DNA of 64,000 nt from Bacillus paralicheniformis (GTDB lineage: Bacteria; Bacillota; Bacilli; Bacillales; Bacillaceae). Below, piece after piece: positions 55,269 to 63,920 of the stretch (position 1 is the stretch's first letter; the number at the start of each line of letters is the position of its first letter). Both the position numbers and the translations under genes were made by a program. Where the stretch lies: NCBI RefSeq assembly GCF_001042485.2, contig NZ_LBMN02000001.1, positions 310,001 to 374,000 on the forward strand, given 5' to 3'. The notes under the pieces were generated by a model. The model saw only the letters and a program-made list of their open reading frames with translations. It did not search any database and was not told the origin of the DNA.

Positions 55269-56486
55269 TCAGCTTGCTTTTGCTTCTGATTTCTTTTGCT
55301 GGGACCTTTGGAACATCAGAAGGCATGCTCCGCCGAAAAAGAGAACGGCAGTTGCGTAAAAAGCGGAAGAAATACCGAAAAAGCTGGAAAGAACGCCGCC
55401 GAGCACCGGACCGATGACATTGCCCAAAAATCTGAAACTTACATTATAGCCAAGCACTTCCCCTTGAATAGGCCCCGGAGATTCAACTCGGATTAAGGCG
55501 GTGATGCAGGGAATCATCCCGCCAAGCGCGATTCCGAACAGAAAGCGGAAGAACACAAGCATTTCATACTGAGATGTAAGTCCTTGCGGAATAACGCAAA
55601 CCGCGGCAGCCAGCGCGAGAATCATCAATATTTTTCCGTGGCCGAACCGGTCGCCTAAGGCGCCCCATTTTCTCGCGGCGAGAAGGCTTCCAAGGCCGGT
55701 TGCAGAAAAAGCCAGCCCTGAGAAAAATGCGAGATTGTCAGTTCCGTGCAGCTCGCTGACATATAAGGCGAGCAGTGGCTGAACACTGAAGTTTCCCACT
55801 TGAATCACAGCGGTGAGGATCATCGCCGTAATCAGCGGGCGCTGGTGCAGAATCGTCTGCAGCACCTGCTTTCTCGTGTACCCGGCGGAGGCATCGCGCT
55901 TCGGCTTCAGGGGCCGTTCACGCACTCCGGCAAACACGAGGAAAACGGCGCTGTAAATGGCAAATGCCGTAATGAAAAACGTATATGTAAAACCGACGCG
56001 ATCGGCGAGCAGACCGCCGAGCAAGGGGCCGAATAATCCTCCTGAGACCGTGCCCATCTGCAGCGTGCCGAGCACTTTGCCAGCCGTTTTTTTCGGCGTC
56101 TGAGCCGATATCATGGCAAGGGAAGTGGGAATGAACCCGGTGACGAGCCCCATCGCCATTCTCAAAAAAAACAGTTCGTATACGGAAGAAACAAGGGACA
56201 TGAGAAGAATGCAAGTGCCGATGCCGGTGCCCGTGATCAAGAGGATTTTTTTATAGCCGTGTTTATCTCCGAACCTTCCCCAAAAAGGAGAAACCAAAAA
56301 GGCCATCAAAAATGTGACGCCGAAAACGTATCCGCTCCATTTTGCCGTAAATCCGTCCGAATAGCTGCCGAGCGTTTCAATATAAAGGGAAAGAAATGGC
56401 AGAACCATTGTAGAGCTTGCGGCCACGAAAAAATTCGCGAACCACATGATCACAAGGTTTTTCTTATAAACAGAGATGCGAATCAC
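55269..56486 (-). CDS. yuxJ: Major facilitator superfamily efflux protein YuxJ
   Basis: A 405-residue MFS drug:H+ antiporter with 12 predicted membrane segments. The loop motif GRFGDKHGYKK (motif A, between segments 2 and 3) and a repeat, GALGDRFGHGK, in the second half are clear. It resembles the multidrug exporters of the DHA1 group. The start is uncertain: GTG 56486 overlaps its ribosome site AAGAAGG, and no better in-frame start lies before the conserved NLVIMWFANFF. The substrate is unknown. Confidence 0.82.
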   Translation of the reverse strand: MIRISVYKKNLVIMWFANFFVAASSTMVLPFLSLYIETLGSYSDGFTAKWSGYVFGVTFLMAFLVSPFWGRFGDKHGYKKILLITGTGIGTCILLMSLVSSVYELFFLRMAMGLVTGFIPTSLAMISAQTPKKTAGKVLGTLQMGTVSGGLFGPLLGGLLADRVGFTYTFFITAFAIYSAVFLVFAGVRERPLKPKRDASAGYTRKQVLQTILHQRPLITAMILTAVIQVGNFSVQPLLALYVSELHGTDNLAFFSGLAFSATGLGSLLAARKWGALGDRFGHGKILMILALAAAVCVIPQGLTSQYEMLVFFRFLFGIALGGMIPCITALIRVESPGPIQGEVLGYNVSFRFLGNVIGPVLGGVLSSFFGISSAFYATAVLFFGGACLLMFQRSQQKKSEAKAS

Positions 56487-56757
56487 CTTCTTAAAAAATT
56501 TGAATTTCCTTCATTATAAATGAAATGTGGAAGCTGTATGGAATCGCTGCTCATTGGAATAACGGAAATTAGGTATTTGAAGGAATTTTCAACATTTTCA
56601 GAAATTAAAACCTTAAATATAGAAATATAATGATATAATAAGAGAAATATGAGCGTACTTTGGAAAACATTCAGAAGACTTTAGGCTTGGACGATTTCAA
56701 TCCGCTGCGTTACCACCATAAGTTTTTTATATTGAGATAGAAAGGCAGGTGTGAAAG

Positions 56758-57375
56758 TTGGAAGCGAGCACCTTACTGATTATTGATTTTGAATTTACAA
56801 TGCCTGAGGGAAAGTATCACCCGCAAAATTTTTTCCCGGAAATCATAGAAGCAGGGATTGTAAAGGCGGTTCATGATGAGGTGGTTGAGACATTTTCAAG
56901 CTATATTAAGCCGAAGAAGTTCCCTAAATTAACGAGGCGCTGCAAAAATTTTCTCAGCATCACGCAGGAACAGGTTGACCAAGGCATCACGTTTAACGCG
57001 CTGATTGAAAAGCTGCGGGAGCTTGATCCTGACCGAAACAGCGTCATCATTACATGGGGAAACATGGATATGAAAGTGCTGAAGCAAAATTGCATGTTCA
57101 ACCATGTTCCGTTTCCGTTTAAAGGGGAGATGAGGGATCTTTCCATGGAGTACAAGGAATTTTTCGGCGACAAAACATTGACGAATTTGTGGAAGGCAGC
57201 GGAAGAGTACGGCGATTCAGGTACGGGAAAACAGCATAAAGCGCTTGACGACGCGATGACAACGTATAAGTTGTTTCGGCTCGTAGAACGGGATAAGAAG
57301 TATTTGGAAAATCCGAAACCGACGACGATCGGCGAACGGGTTGACCTCTCAAAAGTCTTTCCGCACGCCACATAA
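56758..57375 (+). CDS. kapD: Exonuclease-domain sporulation inhibitor KapD
   Basis: A 205-residue DEDDh 3'-5' exonuclease-like protein. DFEFT (residues ~10-14), TWGNMDMK and HKALDDAMTTY carry the four acidic residues and His of the active site. In B. subtilis KapD inhibits the KinA branch of the sporulation phosphorelay. The TTG start has AGGCAGGTG upstream. It is convergent with kapB over a shared terminator. Confidence 0.88.
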   Translation: MEASTLLIIDFEFTMPEGKYHPQNFFPEIIEAGIVKAVHDEVVETFSSYIKPKKFPKLTRRCKNFLSITQEQVDQGITFNALIEKLRELDPDRNSVIITWGNMDMKVLKQNCMFNHVPFPFKGEMRDLSMEYKEFFGDKTLTNLWKAAEEYGDSGTGKQHKALDDAMTTYKLFRLVERDKKYLENPKPTTIGERVDLSKVFPHAT

Positions 57376-57377
57376 AC

Positions 57378-57404
57378 AACCCAATCTGACAAACAGATTG
57401 GGTT
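57378..57404. terminator. Hairpin between kapD and kapB
   Basis: AACCCAATCTG / CAGATTGGGTT, a perfect 11-bp stem with a 5-base loop. The T tracts are short; it overlaps the kapB stop. Confidence 0.7.
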
Positions 57405-57792
57405 ATTTGTGCGGGAAATATTCTTTTTCAAGCCCATGAATAAGCTCAAGCGATTTTGCCGCGTATTCGGACGAATCGTTTTGCAGATCCGTTTTTAAGC
57501 GGCTCAAAGCTGAGCGGAGCGAATCCGCATAATCCGGTACAGCTTCATCGAACGGCTTCACCATGCGGTGCGGGATATTTGTCTGTTCACCGAAAGCGAG
57601 CGCTTTTCGTTCATGAAAAAAAGGGACGTCTGCCTTATTGGGATGATGAAGATCGCCTTGCTTCGGGTGGGTCAGCACGGCGAGGATTTTGACCAGGTAG
57701 TGCATCGGTTTAACATCCGTAATTTCGCCGATGTAGACGCCTGTCTTATAAAACCCTTTTACGTGATCTCCGACTTGAAATTGGTTGTTCAC
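57403..57792 (-). CDS. kapB: Kinase-associated lipoprotein-type protein KapB
   Basis: A 129-residue protein of the KapB family; the N-terminal half is a small beta barrel (VGDHVKGFYKTGVYIGEITDV). In B. subtilis it is required for expression or activity of the KinB sporulation kinase and is encoded immediately after kinB. Here no kinB precedes it: the upstream DNA carries a small divergent membrane protein gene. GTG 57792 follows GGAGGCAG. Its role without a linked KinB is an open question. Confidence 0.88.
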   Translation of the reverse strand: MNNQFQVGDHVKGFYKTGVYIGEITDVKPMHYLVKILAVLTHPKQGDLHHPNKADVPFFHERKALAFGEQTNIPHRMVKPFDEAVPDYADSLRSALSRLKTDLQNDSSEYAAKSLELIHGLEKEYFPHK

Positions 57793-57858
57793 TGCATCTG
57801 CCTCCTAATGGTATCATAATAAATAAATGGTAAAAAATCATTTCAGGGAGGAAGAAAA

Positions 57859-58059
57859 ATGGCGCCGTTTCTGATTCAGTTTATGCTCTATTTTCCTGAA
57901 GACAAAAGAGAATATATCCCTTCTTTTATTACGCTGGCCGTTTTCTTTATCATCGCGATTGTTGTATTCCGGCTGATCATCAAGCATTCCAAAAAAGAAG
58001 CTGAAAAAGCGGAAAAGCTGGAGAGAGAATTGAATGAAACCATCCACAAGCGCTCTTAG
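57859..58059 (+). CDS. Small single-pass membrane protein next to kapB
   Basis: A 66-residue protein: a short polar N-terminus, one membrane segment (residues ~22-42) and a charged helical tail of Lys/Glu heptads likely to form a coiled coil. GGGAGG is 7 bases upstream of the ATG. It is divergent from kapB and convergent with patB, in the position where kinB would be expected. I do not recognise the family. Confidence 0.7.
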   Translation: MAPFLIQFMLYFPEDKREYIPSFITLAVFFIIAIVVFRLIIKHSKKEAEKAEKLERELNETIHKRS

Positions 58060-58075
58060 AAGCGCTCGGGAACGA

Positions 58076-59239
58076 TTATGAAAAAGCGGTCTTCAGACGT
58101 CTGAGCCCGTCTTTTACAACAGAGAGCGAACATCCGACATTCATTCTGACGAATCCTTCTCCGCCCGGTCCGTACTTCGGTCCCGGCTCTAGAATCAGCT
58201 TTCCTTTATGAAGGAGAAGACGTTTGATGTCCTGATCCGTCAATCCGAGCTTGCGGCAGTCAAGCCATGCCAAGTAAGAGGCGTCAGGCTTCATCATGCG
58301 GACCTCAGGCAGCTCCTCTGCCAAAAAGCGGCGGACTTCTTCCATATTTCGTTCGATGTAAGGGATAAGCTGATCGAGCCACGGTTCGCCTTTTGAATAG
58401 GCCGCTTCGATTGCTGCAACTGCAAATGTATTTAAAGAATGCAGTCCCTGACGCTGCATGACCTTTGCAAAGGCGGTTCTCTTCACCTTGTCGGGTATGA
58501 TGATGGCTGAGGCCTGCAACCCGGCCAAGTTAAACGTTTTGCTCGGTGCAATGCATGTGATCGAAATGTCCGCAAATTCCGGAGATAAAGAGGCGAACGG
58601 CGTATGGTTCAGTCCGTTCAGCATCAGGTCTGAATGGATTTCGTCGGAAACAACTGTGACACCGTGTTTAAGGCAGAGTTCGCCCAGCGTTGTCAACTCT
58701 TCTTTCGACCATGAACGTCCGGAAGGGTTGTGCGGATTGCAAAGAATGAACATCTTCACATCCGGTTCCCCAAGCTTTTTTTCAAGGTCGGAAAAATCCA
58801 TTTCATAGCGGCCATCTTTTTCAATTAATGGATTGTGTAACACAACCCGTCCGTTTTTTTCAACTATATCAAAGAACGGCGTATATACAGGCGGCTGTAC
58901 GACCACCCGCTCGCCGGGCTCTGTGTACGCCTGCACCGCTTGGGCTAGCGCTGTTACAATGCCCGGGCTGAAAGTGATAAACGCCGGTTCAGAATTCCAT
59001 CCGTGCCGGCGGCTGAGCCAATCGGTGACAGCTTCCTTCGTGCCCGCGCTTGCAGATGTATAGCCGAAAACCCCGTGCTCCAAACGCTGCTGAAGAGCGT
59101 CAATAACGGGCTGAGGGGCGCGGAAATCCATATCAGCCACCCACATTGGAAGCGCGTCATCTACACCGAATAATTCCTGTGTTAAGTCCCACTTCACAGA
59201 CTGGGTCCCGCGTCTGTTATGTTCTGTATTAAAATCCAT
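58076..59239 (-). CDS. patB: Cystathionine beta-lyase PatB
   Basis: A 387-residue fold-type I PLP enzyme (aminotransferase class I family, MalY/PatB type) that cleaves cystathionine to homocysteine. The PLP-binding Lys is Lys234 in APSKTFNLAG; NPHNPSGR and the SDEIHSD segment (Asp/His around residue 199) bind the cofactor. GAGGTGAGATC precedes ATG 59239. It is convergent with the small coiled-coil protein gene. Confidence 0.93.
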   Translation of the reverse strand: MDFNTEHNRRGTQSVKWDLTQELFGVDDALPMWVADMDFRAPQPVIDALQQRLEHGVFGYTSASAGTKEAVTDWLSRRHGWNSEPAFITFSPGIVTALAQAVQAYTEPGERVVVQPPVYTPFFDIVEKNGRVVLHNPLIEKDGRYEMDFSDLEKKLGEPDVKMFILCNPHNPSGRSWSKEELTTLGELCLKHGVTVVSDEIHSDLMLNGLNHTPFASLSPEFADISITCIAPSKTFNLAGLQASAIIIPDKVKRTAFAKVMQRQGLHSLNTFAVAAIEAAYSKGEPWLDQLIPYIERNMEEVRRFLAEELPEVRMMKPDASYLAWLDCRKLGLTDQDIKRLLLHKGKLILEPGPKYGPGGEGFVRMNVGCSLSVVKDGLRRLKTAFS

Positions 59240-59345
59240 GATCTCACCTCATGTCTTTTTCATATGTTATACATTAACTGTGATAAGGATAGATTGCAAT
59301 GTTTTAACCATGAAAGCTTTTATAAAATAAAGGGAGTGGCATCCG

Positions 59346-59369
59346 ATGGAATGGAGCGGTGTGCCCTGA
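59346..59369 (+). other. Seven-residue leader frame before the membrane protein gene
   Basis: AGGGAGTGG (59331-59339) is well placed for the ATG at 59346, but that frame reads only MEWSGVP and stops. The next gene begins 28 bases further on in another frame with no ribosome site of its own, so the leader may couple translation or mark a frameshift. Confidence 0.35.
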
Positions 59370-59397
59370 GTGGGCTTTTCAGCGTCATCTCAACCCT

Positions 59398-59844
59398 ATG
59401 AGCTGGTATATTCGCTCGGTTTTTCTCTTGGCGCTTGCGTATTTTTGCTATAGGCGGACTTGGAAAGGCGTCATCGTTACTTTTTTGCTGATGACGAGCA
59501 GCATGGTTTGGTTTCCCGTCCCCGAGCGGATCAATCCGGAGATGCAGGCTGTTTTGGATTACGAGCTGAAGCTTTTGTCCAACCCGCTTTCTGCCGTGGT
59601 CACGCTCGCTTTTATGATGGGGTTTCTCGTGTTGATTGGCGCGGCATTTTGGAAACGCTCCTTAGGGTGGGGACTTGCGGTATTGAATGTGACGCTGATC
59701 GGCAAGGTCGTGCTGTCAGTGATGCTGACGGGGGAAAACGGCTGGGCGCCCCTCGGAAATACCGTCTTCGGATTGATTCTCGTCAACGGCATCGGGCTGC
59801 TGCTGATCGCCTGGCGGAGGAAGCGGAGAAAAGCCGGCCGATAG
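59398..59844 (+). CDS. Four-helix membrane protein upstream of yugE
   Basis: A 148-residue protein with four predicted membrane segments and a basic C-terminus (RRKRRKAGR). The start is uncertain: ATG 59398 lacks a good ribosome site, and the same frame is open to GTG 59359. I do not recall it at this place in B. subtilis and do not recognise the family. It is followed by yugE after 76 bases. Confidence 0.6.
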   Translation: MSWYIRSVFLLALAYFCYRRTWKGVIVTFLLMTSSMVWFPVPERINPEMQAVLDYELKLLSNPLSAVVTLAFMMGFLVLIGAAFWKRSLGWGLAVLNVTLIGKVVLSVMLTGENGWAPLGNTVFGLILVNGIGLLLIAWRRKRRKAGR

Positions 59845-59920
59845 CCTGGTGCTTTCCTTATCGACAAGCCGGCGCGTTATGATACAATAGCTTTTGAAAT
59901 ATTACAATGAAGCGGTGATC

Positions 59921-60178
59921 ATGATGAAAGAAAGTCAGGCAGCAGCACAAATCATCCACATCATAAAGGAATGGGATCCGTTTCAAGCCGGATTCGATTT
60001 TTATGAAACGGAAGCGGCCGAGATCGTTCAGGCCGTATACACGGAAAACGATGCAGAGCGGCTGGGCGAAGCGATCCAGTCCGTTTTTGAAGTATCATTT
60101 GATCAGACGCTGCCGCTGGCAAAATGCAAACAGCTGGCTGAACGGCTCCTTGTGATCAAAGACAGCAGTTCGTGCTGA
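59921..60178 (+). CDS. yugE: DUF1871 protein YugE
   Basis: An 85-residue, mostly helical acidic protein of the YugE/DUF1871 family, with the conserved EWDPF near residue 15. ATG 59921 (adjacent to ATG 59924) has AAGCGGTGATC upstream. It sits beside yugF, as in B. subtilis. The function is unknown. Confidence 0.8.
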   Translation: MMKESQAAAQIIHIIKEWDPFQAGFDFYETEAAEIVQAVYTENDAERLGEAIQSVFEVSFDQTLPLAKCKQLAERLLVIKDSSSC

Positions 60179-60185
60179 TCAAAAT

Positions 60186-60212
60186 CTAAAAACCGCCAAT
60201 CGGCGGTTTTAT
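60186..60212. terminator. Bidirectional terminator, yugE/yugF
   Basis: AAAACCGCC / GGCGGTTTT with an AATC loop and T-rich right flank. Confidence 0.85.
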
Positions 60213-60218
60213 TTATAT

Positions 60219-61040
60219 TCATGTCAAAATGAAATCGGCAATTTTGTCTGATACATAATCCGGATTTTCTTCAGGGACGAGGTGTCCGGTATCCCGCAGG
60301 GAATAGAAAATGGAATTGGGCAGATCCTGATGAAGCCTTTTTCCGATCTGTACAGGGACGATGCGGTCCTCTTCGCCCCAGATTAAGAGGGAAGGCGTCT
60401 CGATTTTCTTCAAATCGTCCGGTAATAAATCGCCTTCCCGGTGTCTGATGAGACGCGCGAGCGCCCTGAAAATTTGATCGTCGAGAAACGGTTTCAGGTA
60501 GCCATTGATCATCTCCTGATCGATCAGAGATCTGTCGTAGACAACATTCATGAGATTTTTCAGGACGCCTTGTTTTGATAGCCAGCGCTTGATGTACAAA
60601 TAAAAATAAGGAATATGGCTCCCGAAAATGAGCGGGCGGGGGGAACGCTTTAAATAGCCTGAGCTGCACAGCAGGACGACTTTTTTGAACAGTTCAGGCC
60701 TTTCCTTTATCGCATAAAGTGAAATCTGGCCGCCCATCGAATGTCCGACAAGCACGGCGTCTCTAATCCTCAGCCTTTCGATCAGTTCGATGACCACCCT
60801 GGCCATGTTTTGATAGGTATACACAAAGGTGCTGGATTTTTCTGATTGGCCGAAGGGAGGCAGGTCAACGGCGACTAAATTAAACTCATCCTTCAGAAGA
60901 GGAATGATTTTTCTGTAGCAAAACGAGGAAGAAAGAAAGCCGTGTATTAAAACGAGCGATTGCCTGCCCGGATTCTCGTAATGCTCATAATATATATTGA
61001 CCCCTTGAATGGTTTCAATAGAAGGTTTTGTTAACAGCAT
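60219..61040 (-). CDS. yugF: Alpha/beta hydrolase YugF
   Basis: A 273-residue alpha/beta hydrolase. The oxyanion region is LIHGFLSS, the nucleophile Ser101 is in GHSMGG, the acid is in WGEEDRIVP and the His in DTGHLVPEE. ATG 61040 gives the family length; the longer frame to 61082 lacks a better site. Ester or C-C substrate unknown. It is divergent from alaR. Confidence 0.9.
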   Translation of the reverse strand: MLLTKPSIETIQGVNIYYEHYENPGRQSLVLIHGFLSSSFCYRKIIPLLKDEFNLVAVDLPPFGQSEKSSTFVYTYQNMARVVIELIERLRIRDAVLVGHSMGGQISLYAIKERPELFKKVVLLCSSGYLKRSPRPLIFGSHIPYFYLYIKRWLSKQGVLKNLMNVVYDRSLIDQEMINGYLKPFLDDQIFRALARLIRHREGDLLPDDLKKIETPSLLIWGEEDRIVPVQIGKRLHQDLPNSIFYSLRDTGHLVPEENPDYVSDKIADFILT

Positions 61041-61243
61041 GATCCAAATCACTCCGAATGTTTTTCTTTCATGTTCAAACAATCTGGCTGCATGTTGTCG
61101 CCTAAGTCCTGAGTACGTTATTTATCGTACCCGAAAAAATTTTTTTCACGCTTTGATTTCGCTTTTTTACCGCCTTACATTCGTTCAAAAACGTGCTATA
61201 ATATTCAGAAGATTTCTTGACATATAAAAGGTGTGATAACGAG

Positions 61244-61744
61244 ATGAAGCTAACAGAAAAAGAAACAGAAATATTGGAAATATTAGAGGAAAACAGCCGC
61301 CTCGAACCTGAAACCATTGCTAAAATGGCGAACATTTCACAGGAAGAAACAAAAGCGATTATCGAAAAGCTTGAAAAAGAAAAGGTCATCATCGATTATT
61401 CGGCAATGATCGACTGGCGAAAAGTCGACGGCCATGAAGGCGTTACAGCGATGATCGATGTGAAGGTAACACCGAAGCGCGGCGTCGGATTTGACGAAGT
61501 GGCCGAGCGGATTTATCGTTTTCAGGAAGTTGAATCCGTTTACTTGATGTCAGGCGTATATGATCTGTCTGTTGTCATCCGCGGCAGAACGATGTCGGAT
61601 ATTTCGCATTTCGTGTCCGAAAAATTATCGACGCTCGAATCGGTCGTGTCGACAACCACCCACTTTATTTTAAAGAAATACAAGCATGACGGTAAAGTTT
61701 TTGACTCCGGTGATGATGACAAAAGAATCGTGGTGTCTCCTTAA
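61244..61744 (+). CDS. alaR: Lrp/AsnC-type regulator of alanine synthesis AlaR
   Basis: A 166-residue Lrp-family regulator: an N-terminal winged helix (LEPETIAKMANISQEETKAII, near residues 21-41) and a C-terminal RAM ligand-binding domain (GVYDLSVVIRG). In B. subtilis AlaR controls the next gene, the alanine transaminase. ATG 61244 follows AAAGGTG. The stop is directly followed by the alaT ATG with no gap. Confidence 0.9.
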   Translation: MKLTEKETEILEILEENSRLEPETIAKMANISQEETKAIIEKLEKEKVIIDYSAMIDWRKVDGHEGVTAMIDVKVTPKRGVGFDEVAERIYRFQEVESVYLMSGVYDLSVVIRGRTMSDISHFVSEKLSTLESVVSTTTHFILKKYKHDGKVFDSGDDDKRIVVSP

Positions 61745-62917
61745 ATGAGGACAACTTATATTTCGAAAGCAGCCCAGCAAATCAAACCGTCGGGCATCCG
61801 CAAATTTTTTGATCTTGCGTCCACAATGGAAGGCGTGATTTCATTGGGCGTCGGAGAGCCCGATTTTGTAACGGCGTGGAATGTCAGGGAAGCGAGCATC
61901 CTTTCCCTTGAACAGGGCTACACGTCATATACGGCAAACGCGGGTCTTCTTTCTTTGCGGAAAGAGATCAGCGCTTATCTGAATAAACGCTTTCATCTGG
62001 ATTATGCTCCTGATGACGAGCTGATTGTCACAGTCGGAGCAAGCCAGGCGCTTGATATTGCGGTCAGGGCGATCCTTGATCCCGGAGAAGAAGTGCTGAT
62101 TCCCGAGCCTTGTTTTGTCGCTTATGAAGCGCTTGTTTCTTTGGCGGGGGGAAAAGCGGTTCACATTCACACGAACGCAGAACGCGGATTTAAAGCGAGC
62201 GCAGCCGATTTTGAAGCCGTTCTGACTGAACGTACGAAGGCCATTATCCTTTGCACGCCGTCTAATCCGACAGGCTCTGTGTATACAAAAAAAGAACTGG
62301 AAGAGATCGCGGCTTTTGCTGAACAGCATGACCTGATTGTAATAGCGGATGAAATATACGCCGAGCTGACATACGATGAAGCGTATACAAGCTTTGCGGA
62401 AATCGCCGGAATGAAAAAGCGGACGATATTGATATCGGGTTTTTCGAAAGGGTTTGCCATGACAGGCTGGCGCCTTGGATATGTCGCAGCTCCTGCATAT
62501 TTAAGGGACCCTATGCTGAAAATTCACCAGTACTCGATGATGTGCGCGCCGAGCATGGCTCAATTTGCGGCGGAGGAAGCCCTTAAAAACGGGCTCGAAG
62601 ACGTCGAAAAGATGAAAAAAAGCTATCGCCGCCGAAGGAATGTGTTTGTGGATTCACTGAACGAGATCGGGCTTGACTGTCATCAGCCGGGGGGCGCTTT
62701 TTACGCGTTTCCGTCCGTTAAAAAAACGGGCATGAGTTCAGAACAGTTTGCTGAGGAGCTTCTCATCGCAGAAAAAGTCGCCGTCGTCCCGGGCAATGTT
62801 TTCGGGCCGAGCGGCGAAGGCTATATCAGATGTTCTTACGCTTCCTCGCTTGAACAGCTTCAGGAAGCGCTCGTCAGAATGAAACGCTTTGTCCAGAAGA
62901 CCGGTGCAGTTCAATAA
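61745..62917 (+). CDS. alaT: Alanine transaminase AlaT
   Basis: A 390-residue fold-type I aminotransferase, predicted to form alanine from pyruvate with an amino donor. PLP is held by Lys235 in SGFSKGFAMTGWR, with NPTG at residues 174-177 and ADEIY at 201-205. The ATG abuts the alaR stop, so translation is coupled and the two genes form an operon. It is the biosynthetic counterpart of the ald cluster at 8 kb. Confidence 0.92.
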   Translation: MRTTYISKAAQQIKPSGIRKFFDLASTMEGVISLGVGEPDFVTAWNVREASILSLEQGYTSYTANAGLLSLRKEISAYLNKRFHLDYAPDDELIVTVGASQALDIAVRAILDPGEEVLIPEPCFVAYEALVSLAGGKAVHIHTNAERGFKASAADFEAVLTERTKAIILCTPSNPTGSVYTKKELEEIAAFAEQHDLIVIADEIYAELTYDEAYTSFAEIAGMKKRTILISGFSKGFAMTGWRLGYVAAPAYLRDPMLKIHQYSMMCAPSMAQFAAEEALKNGLEDVEKMKKSYRRRRNVFVDSLNEIGLDCHQPGGAFYAFPSVKKTGMSSEQFAEELLIAEKVAVVPGNVFGPSGEGYIRCSYASSLEQLQEALVRMKRFVQKTGAVQ

Positions 62918-62955
62918 AAAAATGCGCACCTAAAAGGTCCGCATCAACATAAGGG

Positions 62956-62996
62956 GGGGAATACTAGAAAGCCTTAGTTGTTCTTTAGTATTCCCC
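62956..62996 (+). terminator. Hairpin downstream of alaR-alaT
   Basis: GGGGAATACTA / TAGTATTCCCC, a perfect 11-bp stem with a 19-base loop and a short TTT tail. It is probably a terminator, though the T tract is weak. Confidence 0.6.
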
Positions 62997-63120
62997 TTTC
63001 AGCTCGGTTTTAAACATACAATGCTTAAAAAAGTTTTTTTGCTTAATAAAGACTTGTATGATATAATTTTTTATTGCGTATAAAAAGAGTTAAATTCATA
63101 TGATTTAGGAGTTGTTAGTT

Positions 63121-63510
63121 ATGACAGCAAAATTTGAAGTAGGCAGTGTTTACACTGGAAAAGTGACTGGATTACAGGCGTACGGAGCGTTTGTTGCATT
63201 AGATGAAGAAACACAGGGACTCGTGCATATTTCTGAAGTAACACACGGTTTCGTTAAAGATATTAATGAGCACTTGGCGATCGGTGATGAGGTGCAAGTG
63301 AAGGTTCTTTCTGTAGATGAGGAAAAAGGCAAAATCAGCCTTTCTATCCGCGCTACACAGGCAGCTCCTGAACGAAAAGAAAGCAAGCCTAGAAGACAAA
63401 AGGCTGTTCAAGCCGAAGATACAGCCGCTCCACAAGGATTCAACACGTTAAAAGACAAACTTGAAGAGTGGATCGAGCAGTCCAACAGAAAAGATCTTAT
63501 TAAGAAGTAA
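63121..63510 (+). CDS. yugI: S1-domain RNA-binding protein YugI
   Basis: A 129-residue general stress protein 13 homologue: one S1 RNA-binding domain (residues ~5-75; VTGLQAYGAFVAL, GLVHISEV, GDEVQVKVL), a basic linker, and a C-terminal helix. It associates with ribosomes in related bacteria. ATG 63121 follows TAGGAG; the upstream in-frame TTG 63112 overlaps that site. A bidirectional terminator follows. Confidence 0.92.
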   Translation: MTAKFEVGSVYTGKVTGLQAYGAFVALDEETQGLVHISEVTHGFVKDINEHLAIGDEVQVKVLSVDEEKGKISLSIRATQAAPERKESKPRRQKAVQAEDTAAPQGFNTLKDKLEEWIEQSNRKDLIKK

Positions 63511-63513
63511 ATG

Positions 63514-63546
63514 AAAAAACTCCGGCAAAAGCCGGAGTTTTTTTAT
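63514..63546. terminator. Bidirectional terminator, yugI/yuzA
   Basis: AAACTCCGGC / GCCGGAGTTT with an AAAA loop and A and T runs on either side. Confidence 0.92.
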
Positions 63547-63779
63547 CGCATTTCCGGCTGCTTGGCGTCTTCGCCAGCAGTCTCTTCAGCCGGTCTAAAT
63601 AAAAGTCCGAGGTTGATCAGACCTGCAATTCCGACAAGCGCGTAAACGGTCCGGGCTAAAGCGGATCCTTGACCGCCAAAAATGGCTGCAACCAAGTCAA
63701 ATTGAAAAAATCCTATCAGTCCCCAATTGATTGCTCCAATGATTGTTAATACCAATGCAATACGTTGAAGTGCATTCAT
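63543..63779 (-). CDS. yuzA: DUF378 membrane protein YuzA
   Basis: A 78-residue protein with two membrane segments (residues ~5-30 and 40-62), the conserved GAINWGLIGFFQFDLVAAIFGG core (residues ~15-36) and an acidic C-terminal tail. AGGAGG precedes the ATG. Unknown function; conserved in position next to yugI. Confidence 0.88.
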   Translation of the reverse strand: MNALQRIALVLTIIGAINWGLIGFFQFDLVAAIFGGQGSALARTVYALVGIAGLINLGLLFRPAEETAGEDAKQPEMR

Positions 63780-63920
63780 TTGTTTTTCCTCCTTTTTGAA
63801 GTCCTATATTTCACATTTATAGATTGCGACGGATTTGGAAACATTATACGCCTGAGGAGCAGATCGCTTTACAGGGCATTCGGCGATTTCCCATAATAGT
63901 AAATAAAGGAGGAGATGTAG

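Noticed and set aside
62917..62956. GCGCACC/GGTCCGC repeat just after alaT as a terminator
   Set aside because: The stem is interrupted and there is no T tract; the hairpin at 62956-62996 is a better candidate.
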